NCBI GenBank assembly: GCA_014904985.1
Contig: MU129250.1
Location: forward strand, 1-44,304
Length of the DNA stretch: 44,304 bases
Direction: 5' to 3'
DNA from: Hydnum rufescens UP504
Lineage: Eukaryota; Basidiomycota; Agaricomycetes; Cantharellales; Hydnaceae
The notes under the pieces were generated by a model. The model ran no database searches and had not been told where the DNA came from. It worked only from the letters and a program-made list of their open reading frames with translations. The stretch's first letter is position 1. Each line of letters opens with the position of its first letter. Shown piece after piece: positions 1-8,577 of the stretch. A program made the translations under genes and the position numbers.

Positions 1-104
1 TCAGAATTATTGAATGTTCACCCCCCCTCTTAGGCACCCCACCAGACACTTTAGTTGTGACCTCAAAGGCCCCAAAGTTAAATGCCAAGGCTGAGTTGGA
101 GAGT

Positions 105-690
105 TAAACTCATGAGTCTGATGTCCTGACTCATGAGGCTGGGTCACATTCATGGGTTGGATGACCTAACTCATGAGTCTGGAGGTCAACCTCATGGGTT
201 CAACAAGTATACCCATGGGTTTCTTGATCTGACTCATGAGTCAGAAGGTCAACCCCATGTGTTGCATGACTTCACTCATGTGGCCAGGGTCAAACTCATG
301 AGTCAGATGACCTGAGTCATGGGTCTAGGGGTCAACCCCATGGGTCTGGGGGTCCAGCCCATGGGTCTGATGCTCTGAGTCATGGGTCCAGGGGTCAACC
401 CCATGGGTCTGATGAACACACTCATGAGTCTGGAGATCAAACCATGGGTCTGATGCTCTAACTCATGGACCTGGCTGTGGGACCCATGGGTTGGCAGGGC
501 CCCCCCATGGGTTGTATGACCTCACTCATGAGCCTGAGGATCAAACTCATGGTGGGATGCCCCAGCTCATGAGTTTTATTATCAATACCCTGCCATGACC
601 ATGCCCAGATCATGATTTAGCACTGTCCCCTCATGGGTCAATATAGTCTGGCCCCATGAGTCTGTGATAGGTCCAGGGACCCTTTGGGTC
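105..690. repeat. Degenerate minisatellite built on ACTCATGGGTCTG-like units
   Basis: The motif CTCATGAGTCTG / CCCATGGGTCTG recurs every roughly 16-17 bases, often in pairs of about 32 (one half followed by GATG, the next by GGGGTCAAC). Copies diverge mostly by A/G and C/T changes. On the plus strand the pattern gives a short open frame with repeated THESxGQPHG; I treat that as a by-product of the repeat rather than a gene. The array abuts the 3' side of the minus-strand gag-like region of the G2 element, so it may have grown inside or beside that retrotransposon. Confidence 0.75.
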
Positions 691-2321
691 CTCTCCTGTG
701 CAGTAAAAGCCAACCCAAAGGGTCCAAATCTATCTGCCTGAGGTGGAGCTCCTCCATCAGGGGGACCAGGCCCTGGTGGACCATCACTTGGCCACCCTTG
801 TTTGGGGTACCCACCTCCAGGTCTGACAGGAGGATGTCCAGGGTGAACAGACCTCCCTATGGGGGGACCTCCCTCATTTCTGGGATCATCGTCATCTGGA
901 GGCCCTCCACCCAGTGGGTTCCAACAATTACCTTCTGGTCCACCTGGGTCAGGGCATACTTGTTGGGTCAAGGAGGGGTCCATTGGCCAGGATGGCAGTA
1001 CCAATCTATGGTCCCAGGGCCCAATTCCTCATGTGTTTGGTGTCTTGGGGGCATTTATTGAGGTCCATTGTTGCAACAGGTCCACCAAGGGTTGTGGTCA
1101 TCTAATGTCAAACTGGGGACAGGGCAACTGAGTTCCCAGGTTGCTGACCAGGGTTCCAGGTGTTGGAATCTCCTGGTTCCACCACAGTAGTCCTTGTTCT
1201 TGTTCTGAGTATGCTGCTAATGGTGAGATGACTCTAGGGGGATTGTTCACCACTCCTGCCCCATACCCCTGTGCCTTGGAGTTCATAGTGTAAGCCACAG
1301 ATTCACTTCCATCAACACTTTGGAGTTGTGCTATAATCTTGAGTCCAGTGCATGACTGACACAGGCCCAGGGCAGCTAACTGTAGGACCTTGTCTTCTGA
1401 TGGGACTCCTGCTTCCATGTGGACAGCAAGTACTCCTCCTGGATCAAATTTGTAGGGATCAGGGTCAGATACAAAGTAATTCCTTGCAACTTTGGCTGCA
1501 GTATCCTGTAGTATTTGGCTGCATTGTAGTAGCATCAGACTGAATTCTGTATTGGGTTTAAAGACTGTAGGTTGACCCATATGGGACACTTAAATGATGG
1601 TGTCAGTAAAGGAGGATGATTCTACATTGAGATTATATGCCAGGTGGTATAGGGATGTGTTGATCAGGTGTATGTTGGCCACTGCACTTCATCAGGAAAT
1701 CCAACTGGACATGCTCCACAGCTCTGGAGCCTCTGGAGTGCTCCAGAGACTCCAGAGCATTTCTCCATGGTGTTCCAGAGCCTCTGGAAGGGGCAACATG
1801 CTCTGGAACACATCTGGTTTTCCTGATGTTGGTCCCTGTTCCCATCACAGGGATTCAGCCACTGACAGCAGTAAGGCTCTGCGATGAAGTATTTCCTGGT
1901 CCATGGAGGCTTCAGTAGTAAGGGGTTTGTTGCTTGTGGATCTGGCCTTTTCATCCATGACAGACATAGCTGGCCCACTGCTCTGACAAGGGTCTTGGGG
2001 AGTGCCTTGAGATGTATACATGGAGAGGTCATGATGCATAGGTCTAGTATACCTTACAGACCATGGGTATCCCTTAAATACACCTTTGGGCTCATTTAGC
2101 TGTAAGTCTGAGTGATCATTGCATGCTAGGTGGCCAGGTTTCCAGGCTGTTCTCATGAGGCTGGAGGCAGTGGAGTCTGGGCTATGGCCAGATTCTGGAC
2201 TGGATCTTGTCCAGTCCTTGGAAGCTAAGTCTAGAGCTTCATTATTTTTTGGGGGAGTAACCACCCCTTTGGAGGTATCCACCCTGGTTAATAGGGGGCT
2301 GCAAATTTTTGACAATAACAT
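582..2321 (-). pseudogene. Degenerate gag-like region of LTR retrotransposon G2, copy A
   Basis: Three successive minus-strand open pieces follow the 5' LTR and PBS: 2321-1845 (leader/gag start, 158 codons), 1589-1098 (163 codons) and 1004-582 (140 codons). The last is very rich in Gly, Pro and Asp (runs such as GGGPPDDDDP), a composition common in fungal Ty3/gypsy gag linkers. The first piece has a diverged second copy at 8042-7752, sharing PPKN near its start and TAWKP further on, which is why I read it as element coding sequence. Stops and frame changes separate the pieces, and no zinc knuckle, protease or reverse transcriptase is visible before the window edge. Gag assignment is inference from position and composition. 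Confidence 0.5.
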
Positions 2322-2375
2322 TTCATAGGCTCAGTCAAGTATAGGTGAGATGAGTGTCGAACCCTGGATGTGGGT

Positions 2376-2392
2376 TCTTACACACTCCACCA
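2376..2392 (-). other. Primer-binding site of G2 copy A
   Basis: Reading the minus strand, the LTR end ...TTAACA is followed after one base by TGGTGGAGTGTGTAAG. TGG complements a tRNA 3' CCA end. The same sequence lies at the same place next to the LTR of copy B (8026-8042), which supports a real PBS. The tRNA species is not identified. Confidence 0.6.
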
Positions 2393-2393
2393 C

Positions 2394-2909
2394 TGTTAAT
2401 TTGGTAGAGTCCAAATTAGGCTTGGGGTGGTGAAGCAGACCTGGTGGGGGTTCTGGACTGGGCTTTGGTCCATTGCTACCTTCAACAAGGTTGTGAGCCA
2501 GTTCAGAGGTAGGATCTGGGAATGTTCTAAGATGGGTCTTTAGGCATAAGTGCATGAATCTGGGGCTTGCCATGGCATTAGAAATAAGGGTAGAGTTCTG
2601 TAGTAAGATTATGCAGTGTGAGGGTTGCAGTGTACTATTCCAGTACACTGCAGACAGCAGCCAAGTGGGTGGAAGAAAAAGATGCATTTTGGATATTCCC
2701 ATGGCTAGCTATTCAAGTCTACTTATGTAAACAGATACAAATCTAACTAAAGCTGGGGCAGCACCAAACTCCTGTGGAGAAGCTTTCCACCAGATTGTTT
2801 GAGAAGAAAGAGAAAAGGAAAAGTAAAGGGAAGGAGGGGATACATTGATACATTGTAGTAGCAATGTTTAATAAGGCTGAGTGCCAGTCAGACTAATATC
2901 CCACTAACA
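2394..2909 (-). mobile_element. LTR of retrotransposon G2, copy A (5' LTR)
   Basis: A 516-bp segment that on the minus strand starts TGTTAGTGGG and ends AATTAACA, giving the TG..CA ends of an LTR. It aligns along its length with 8043-8521 and 11628-12103, sharing the block GGGGCAGCACCAAACTCC and a purine-rich stretch near 2810. The adjacent PBS on the minus side makes it a 5' LTR. It is longer and more diverged than the other two copies, so probably the oldest. Its outer target duplication cannot be confirmed because the partner LTR is not in the window. Confidence 0.7.
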
Positions 2910-3724
2910 CTCCTCCTGCCTCTTCATCACCAAATCCCCACCAAAACATACAATATTGTGCTCAATTGAAATCTGTGATCTAGGGCTTTCCAACAGTACT
3001 ATTGGAAAGCTTATCCATGGTGAATTGCACCTTAAGGAGTTCCCAAAGCACTTGGGGCTGATATTTCATTCCTACCCCCACTTTGTCATGGAACCTACAT
3101 GCCTTTCCCCATATATAGGCTTGGAAGAAAGGCCTTTATTGTGGCATTCTAATGCTGGTACATTCAGGATGATCTGATAACAACTCAAGGTGCAGGAGCA
3201 TTTCTAGTGTTGGGGCTTTAAGTCATTCATCTGCCTTGTCATTCACACACTGTTTGATGGAAGCAGTGTACTATGGGGGGCTACTGGGCTTGAGAGAAAT
3301 CCCTCAGTTTGGGATCTCTTCCAAGATTATTTTCAGGGGGATTGGATGGGTCTCATGACTTCAGGCCTCACTCAAGTGTCCTTGCCCTTGCTTCTCCTCA
3401 ACTTGTGGTTTCTGCCCTCCCCCTCACCTAGGGAGGCCTTGTAGATATTAGCTAGTTGATTTGTCCAAGTCCTCATTTGGGCAAATTTCAGTCAGGTCTC
3501 ACCTGAAGAGTTGAGGAAGAGACTTCAATAGAGCATACTGAAATGCCTGAAATAGCCCAGAATGGCTGTGAGCTAGTGAATTGAAATGAATGATTTCTGA
3601 CCAAATTCAGCTGAAGGCCCTAGGAGACCTATTAGGTACCATTTTCTGCCCCAAAAGTGGTACCTATCTTAGGTCCCCTATATGACTGACCAGCCTGGGA
3701 AAACTTGTTGTGATGCTGAGTCCT
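2910..3724. other. Stretch without a recognisable gene
   Basis: Between the G2 LTR and the polypurine tract of the G1 LTR. The longest open frame (2956-3177 plus, 73 codons) has no motif I recognise. A short inverted pair GGTACC..GGTACC lies at about 3635-3662. By position this could be the decayed 3' internal part of a plus-strand G1 element, but I see no reverse transcriptase or integrase motif. Confidence 0.4.
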
Positions 3725-3737
3725 AAAAGGGGGGTAA
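3725..3737 (+). other. Polypurine tract before G1 LTR
   Basis: AAAAGGGGGGTAA directly precedes TGTCAGG, the LTR start. A purine run in this place primes plus-strand DNA synthesis in LTR retrotransposons and marks the following LTR as a 3' LTR on the plus strand. Confidence 0.65.
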
Positions 3738-4411
3738 TGTCAGGATCAAATTGACATTTGCTTCCACCTGTGGACTTACCCATCAGAGTATCATTCTTCA
3801 TTGACTCTATCATATGGTGCCTACTTCTTCAAATGCTCTCATCTCCTCTCTCCCTCCATTCAGTAATGGGGTTATTGTCATCCTTGCCATTATTGGCATT
3901 TCTCTTATTATTATTGCCCTCATACTATCAGGCCTCAGCGAGTGGGCTATGGGCTGGGTAGTCAACCAGTGGCAGCATTGGTGCCCTTGTCAGCACCTGT
4001 CATTCCCTCACTCCCCACATGAGTCCATGCAGTTGCCAATCCAGACTCCTCCTCCTCCTCCTACTCTGCCCCAGTCCCTGAATCCACACCACCTGTCCCA
4101 ATCCCTACTCCCTCAGCATCACTACAGTCCTTTGACACCTTGGACACCTTTGGAGTACCCAGGCATACACTGCCTTGGAAGTATATATGCTAAGGGGGAT
4201 GCATATGGAAGTTAGGGCATAGCCATGTGGAGGTGTGCACAGGATTTATAACATGGCTGTGTCAGCTTAGTGAGGCTTAGTGATGGTGGCTGTGGAGGCT
4301 GACTGATGGGCTGTGGCAGCTGTGGTGGCTGTGTGCAAGAAGTAGTACTTATAGCCCTTCACAGTTGGGGGATCACCAGTTTCAATCTCTCAGGATTCCC
4401 ACTGCAATAGG

Positions 4412-4801
4412 TTGTGGCTATGTAAAACCTAAGGACTCTGGGAACCGACAATGAGGGTGGATAGATCTGTAGGGGAGCCTAAATTCTCAAGCAGAGTGAG
4501 GGCAGGTGGAGCAAAAAGAGACTGTGGTATTTGGAACTACTGGCCAATTTATGGCCTACAGGATAGGAGAAAATACAGGAGTTACAAGTAGGAACACAGA
4601 GATGTACTAAAGAGAATACATGACAAACTATGGAAGTGGCCCATGGGTGCAGGAGACTGCTCATGGACCTAGGAGATGTCTGCTGAATGCAGCAGATGCA
4701 CTTGAACCCAATGTGATTACCACATAGGGGTTTCCCCCTCTAAAACCATCCTTCAGCCTGTTCAGACCTGTCTGTTGGCCCATCAGACCCCAACTCCAAC
4801 A
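4412..4801 (-). repeat. 3' LTR of the copia element
   Basis: Aligns end to end with 7236-7623. Bounded outside by ATAGG and inside by the complement of the polypurine tract (4802-4811). Confidence 0.88.
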
Positions 4802-4829
4802 CTCCCCCTCAAGTGTGACCTAATCCAAG

Positions 4830-6990
4830 TCCAACCATGTGAAAATACAATTTCATCAGCCCAAGGGCTTTCATGAGAATGTTGGCCATCATTTCATCCA
4901 TGGGACAATAAGTAAAATTGAAGGTTCTGTCTTTGATCATCTCACAGATAAAGTGAAACCATATATCAATATGTTTCATTCAGGCATGATAATTGTTGCC
5001 CATCACAAGTCTTAATGCTGACTGATTGTCGCAATAGAGCACTGTCAGCTCAGGTGAGAGCTGAAACAATTCATTAATTAGCTGCTGAAGCCATATACCT
5101 TCTTTGGCTGCATGCATCACAGCAACATACTCCACCTCTGCTGTAGATAGCATGACCAGCTCCTGTTTTCTCAAGCTCCATGAGATGGCACTGCCATTAA
5201 TTAGAAATGCATATCTGGAGATTGCATGTTGGTGGCTCTGTGTGGCTCTGTCAGCATCCATGAAGCCAAGTAGATCATGACATTCAGTACCATACACTAG
5301 ATTAACATCTCTCATACCTGCCAAATATTGGATGATTCATTTGGCAGCCTCCCAGTGTACTGGTCCTGGGTTGTCAAGGAATTGTGATAGGGTCAAAACA
5401 GCAAAAGTGATATCAGGGTGGGTGGCTACAGATGCATACATAAGGCTGCTGATAGCCTCACAATATGGAGTCTGTTTCATTTGGTTGACATCCATAAGAT
5501 CAGTTGGGCAGTCTGCCTGCAAGTATGTGGCCCTGGGCTCCATTGGCATAGTAATGGGCTTTGCATCATTCAGGGAGAATCTTCCAATGATAGAGTTAAT
5601 GTAAGAAGTCTGTGAGAGTTGAATAACTTGGGATTTGTGATCTTGCTCGACCTTAATTCCAAGTAGCCAGTGCAGTGGCCCAAGATCAGTAATAGAGTAC
5701 TTAGCATTTATTTTCTCCTTATATGCATCAAGTAACCTTCTCAATGGACCTGTAAATGTGCAATCATCAACATGGATTGCCAGTATAAGTGGCTGTCTCT
5801 CTTCCTTGGTATGAAAAACACTGGGGTCGGCTTGGCTCATGCTGAATCCGAGATCAGTAAGGGTGCATGAGAGTGAATTGTACCAGCATCAGCCAGCTTG
5901 TTTAAGACCATAAAGGGTCTTCCATAATTGCAGGATCATATTCATACCCTGAGGTTTGTAACTGGGGGGGAATTGCATGTAAATTTCTTCATTGGGATCC
6001 AATTCACCATTTAGATAGGCACTGTTGAAATTGAATGAGTTGATTTCCCAGTCCTTTTCAGCAGTGATTGCAATGATCATCTGAAAACTTGCCATTCAGG
6101 CCATGGGAGAATAGGTTTTGTACTAGTCAACACCATAAATTTGTGTGAAACCACAAGCAATGAGATGTGCCTTGTATTTTAAAATACTACTGTCAGCCTT
6201 GCACTTGATCTTAAAGACCAATTTGCAGTCAATGATGTTTTTGCCTTGGGGTCTCAGCACTTCTTCATACATTCCAGCATCCTCAACAGTTTTGAGCTTG
6301 GTATTGGTAGCCTTCTCCCATTCTGGCCAATCAGTCCTCAATTTTGCCTCTTCCAGTGATCCAGGGTCACCATTCAGGTCCTGTCATGCAACATTATTGA
6401 ATTCCATATAATACATGGCATCATTGACAAAGGAATTTGTGTCATCAGTGTTTCTGAATGTGGGATTGCTCCCCCTGACACTGGGGATTTGGCTGTCAGG
6501 TTTCAAATGCAGATAGCCATGGACTGTACCTTCGCCCTGCTCAAGGTGTTGTACATACTGGGAGGGCTTGTGGGCATGAGTGGATCGCCATTTGGGTTGA
6601 ATAGTCCAAACCAGGTTTGGTGCTGAAGGCATTTCAAGGAGCCAGGGTGTTTGGACAGGCGTGGTCAGCCCATCTTCTGTGTGATCCCCATCATCTGACT
6701 CAGTCAGGTCAGCATGGGGTGGTGGTGTAGCAGATGGAGCTAGCAGTGGGGTTTTGGTGTCTACTGGGCATGGCTGAGTGCCAGTGCTTGGTTTATTGAA
6801 GGGAATTTCAATCATCGGTGCAATAAACTTGATGTTTCATTCAACCCAGATCTTTTTGCACCCTTTCCAATAAATTCTGTGAGCATGTGGGCTATCATTA
6901 TCATAGCCTACCCAAAACCCTTCATTTGCACATTCATCCAATTTTGACCCAGAGTCATTATGGGCCCATGTCTCTGAAGCCTGAGCTGAA
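4830..6990 (-). pseudogene. Copia pol remnant: integrase C-terminus, reverse transcriptase, RNase H
   Basis: Read from 6990 downward. The integrase C-terminal block (about 6990-6830) holds NEGFWVGYDNDSPHAHRIYW, like the GxWVGYD..SxAHRIYW signature of copia integrases. A low-complexity linker follows (6815-6384), then RT pieces at 6341-6123, 6095-5889 (NSAYLNGEL..IYMQFPP and LYGLKQAG, typical copia RT) and 5840-5337 with the catalytic HVDD motif. RNase H is at 5324-4980 (LGFMDAD.., STAEVEYVA, YCDNQSAL). Stops between pieces make it non-functional. The match to integrase fades just above 6985, marking a break: upstream sequence belongs to something else. Confidence 0.88.
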
Positions 6991-7096
6991 ATTGTGGCTT
7001 AAGCTACAAGCTATCAGGATTGACCTCTGAGGAGTGCACAAGGTGTACCAAGTCAATGGATTTAGCCTCTGAGAGAGCTTGGAACTTAAGGGGGAG
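6991..7096 (+). other. Short segment ending in a plus-strand polypurine tract
   Basis: Lies between the broken integrase and the 121-bp LTR-like unit. It ends AACTTAAGGGGGAG at 7096, directly before TGTTGG, as a plus-strand polypurine tract would precede a 3' LTR. It may be the last coding bases of a second, oppositely oriented copia-type element; no domain is recognisable. Confidence 0.35.
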
Positions 7097-7217
7097 TGTT
7101 GGAAAATAAGTTCCATATCCAGAACTGGAGGGATAGCTCAGTTGGTAGAGCACCTGACTAGAAGGCAGGAGGTCCCAGGTTCAAACCCTGGTTCCACCAT
7201 AATTTTCAGCAATAACA
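7097..7217 (+). mobile_element. 121-bp LTR-like unit with an internal tRNA-like gene
   Basis: Starts TGTTGGAAAATAAG and ends CAGCAATAACA, giving TG..CA ends. It is preceded by a polypurine tract and followed at once by the palindromic PBS GGTTATGGGCCCATAACC, so in plus orientation it has both flanking marks of an LTR. Inside, bases 7127-7199 form a tRNA-like cloverleaf followed by TTTT. A very short LTR carrying a Pol III unit resembles TRIM-class elements (Cassandra in plants carries 5S RNA in its LTR). No second copy exists in the window, so calling it an LTR is inference. Confidence 0.5.
7127..7199 (+). tRNA. tRNA-like gene or pseudogene, anticodon position reads AGA
   Basis: A 73-nt cloverleaf can be drawn: acceptor GGAGGGA / TTCCACC with one A-A mismatch and one G-T pair; D arm GCTC-AGTTGGTA-GAGC; anticodon arm CCTGA-CTAGAAG-GCAGG with a mismatch at the last pair; 5-nt variable loop; T arm CCAGG-TTCAAAC-CCTGG, perfect; discriminator A; no encoded CCA. 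A box (TAGCTCAGTTGGTAGAGCA) and B box (GGTTCAAACCC) are good, and TTTT follows at 7203-7206. AGA would be serine, but the short variable arm does not fit tRNA-Ser, so amino-acid identity is doubtful. It may be a decayed or tRNA-derived Pol III unit. Confidence 0.65.
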
Positions 7218-7235
7218 GGTTATGGGCCCATAACC
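7218..7235 (-). other. Palindromic primer-binding site GGTTATGGGCCCATAACC
   Basis: A perfect 18-bp palindrome between the copia 5' LTR (right) and the 121-bp LTR-like unit (left). GGTTATGGGCCCA complements the anticodon region of initiator tRNA-Met, the half-tRNA primer site of Drosophila copia. Being palindromic it serves both neighbours. Confidence 0.75.
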
Positions 7236-7623
7236 TTGTGGCTATGTAAAACCTAAGGACTCTGGGAACTGATGATGAGGGTGGATAGATCTGTAGGGGA
7301 GCCTAAATGCTTGAGCAGAGTGAGGGTGGGCAGAGCAAAAAGAGACTGGTATTTGGAACTACTGGCCAATTTATGGCCTACAGGATAGGAGAAAATACAG
7401 GAGTTACAAGTAGGAACACAGAGATGTACTAAAGAGAATACATGACAAACTATGGAAGTGGCCCATGGGCACAGGAGACTGCTCATGGACCTAGGAGACA
7501 TCTGCCAAATGCAGCAGACATGCTTGAACCCAATGTGATTACCAAATAGGGGTTTCCCCCTCTAAAACTGTCCTTTGGCCCATTCAGACCTGTCCTTTGG
7601 CCTGTTGGACCCCAACTCCAACA
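7236..7623 (-). repeat. 5' LTR of the copia element
   Basis: Aligns with 4412-4801. Its outer edge abuts the target duplication ATAGG and its inner edge the palindromic PBS. Confidence 0.88.
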
Positions 7624-7751
7624 ATAGGTGCAAGACTTGTATGTCCCTTATTGTGTTGGTGTATACTCAGGATTCCCACTGCAATAGTGTGTGGTTAATT
7701 AATCTCTTTCCTCTTTCTGTTTGTGGCTTCAACAGCAGTGTCACCCTGACA

Positions 7752-8042
7752 ATGTGCAGGTTTCCAGGCTGTTCTTGTGAGGCTGGAAGCAGTTGAACAG
7801 GTACTCAGGGATGACTTGGGTTCAGCAAAAGACCTTTTTGAGTCATGGTAGTTTGGCCCTGAGGCTTCCAAATGGCTTGTATAGTTGTAATTTTTGGGGG
7901 GAATGTCCACCCCTCTTGAGGTACCCACCCAATTTGATAGGGGGCTAACAACACCATCTCTGAATGACCCAAAGGCATGTTGGGAGATGGGCAATGTAAC
8001 AAGGTGTGTCCATATGGGAGTTGTTCTTACACACTCCACCAG
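7752..8042 (-). pseudogene. G2 copy B: PBS and broken leader/gag start
   Basis: On the minus strand this follows the G2 LTR at 8043-8521: a PBS (TGGTGGAGTGTGTAAG), then sequence related to 2321-2130 of copy A, sharing PPKN and SSLxRTAWKP. It is cut off at 7751/7752 by the end of the G1 LTR. Confidence 0.6.
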
Positions 8043-8521
8043 TGTTAATTCAGTCATATCCAAATTAAGGGTTGACTGTGTGGGGTCTCTGGGCAGGGGC
8101 TTGGGACCCAGCTGGGGACTCATAAGCATGAATAAGGGCATGGTACTTGCCTTATATGGGGTTCCCAGAGAGTCTGTAGTAGGCCTCATTATGGAAGAAG
8201 TTAGCCTGTTGTGCAGTGTGCTGTTCTAGCACCATGCAAAGGCACAAGTTCTGAAGAGGTAAAAAGATACATTATCAGGGCTTTCCAGGTGAGCTAGTAC
8301 AATGAATCTATGCCATTATGTAAGCAAAGAATCTAGCTAAACCCAGGGCAGCACCAAACTCCCTGTGGGAGAAGCTTTCCACTGGTCATTATGAAGAAAG
8401 GGGAAAGAAAGGGGAAAAGAAAGGGAAAGAGAAGGGTTCTAATGATGAAAGAATACAGGACCAGCAGGATAGATATAATGACAGAAGGCTCTGCTGTCAT
8501 GAGAATTTCACACTACTAACA
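8043..8521 (-). mobile_element. LTR of retrotransposon G2, copy B (5' LTR)
   Basis: A 479-bp unit starting TGTTAGTAGTGTGAAATTC on the minus strand and ending GAATTAACA, followed by the PBS. It is close in length and sequence to the solo LTR at 11628-12103, including GATACATTATCAGGGCTT and the purine-rich block near 8400. Confidence 0.78.
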
Positions 8522-8577
8522 GGGGCCCCAGCATCAAAACCTCTAGTTAGACTATATAAATGCAAGGCTCATAATAT

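Larger units (their letters stand above)
4412..7623 (-). mobile_element. Ty1/copia retrotransposon, internally deleted, nested in a G1 LTR
   Basis: Minus-strand element of 3.2 kb with two LTRs of about 390 bp (4412-4801 and 7236-7623) and a 5-bp target duplication ATAGG (4407-4411 and 7624-7628). The LTR starts TGTTGGAGTTGGGG on the minus strand. The 5' LTR is followed immediately by GGTTATGGGCCCA, the PBS type known from Drosophila copia, which is primed by a half molecule of initiator tRNA-Met. The 3' LTR is preceded by the polypurine tract GAGGGGGAG. Gag, protease and most of integrase are missing; only the integrase C-terminus, reverse transcriptase and RNase H remain, with many stops. 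LTR copies differ at scattered sites, so the insertion is not recent. Confidence 0.88.
3738..7751 (+). mobile_element. LTR of retrotransposon G1, copy 1, split by a copia insertion
   Basis: The LTR begins TGTCAGGATCAAATTGAC at 3738 and ends CCCTGACA at 7751, with inverted TGTCAGG/CCTGACA termini. Removing the copia insertion (4412-7623) and one 5-bp duplication leaves about 797 bp, matching copy 2 (10860-12591) after its own insertions are removed (about 799 bp). The open frames at 3758-3961 and 3814-4215 lie within the LTR and are not genes. The left flank is a polypurine tract, so this is a 3' LTR; the flanks GGTAA and ATGTG are not a target duplication, so the matching 5' end is elsewhere or lost. 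Its right end lies inside G2 copy B. Confidence 0.8.

Noticed and set aside
3758..4215. Hydrophobic open frames that look like a membrane protein
   Set aside because: They lie inside the G1 LTR and recur in every G1 LTR copy (12368-12571 and after 44129).
7127..7199. Functional tRNA-Ser(AGA)
   Set aside because: tRNA-Ser needs a long variable arm; this one has 5 nt, and the acceptor and anticodon stems have mismatches. Kept only as tRNA-like.
3738..7751. Full-length G1 element between 3.7 and 7.75 kb
   Set aside because: Only one LTR is present once the copia insertion is removed; there are no two G1 LTRs around an internal region.
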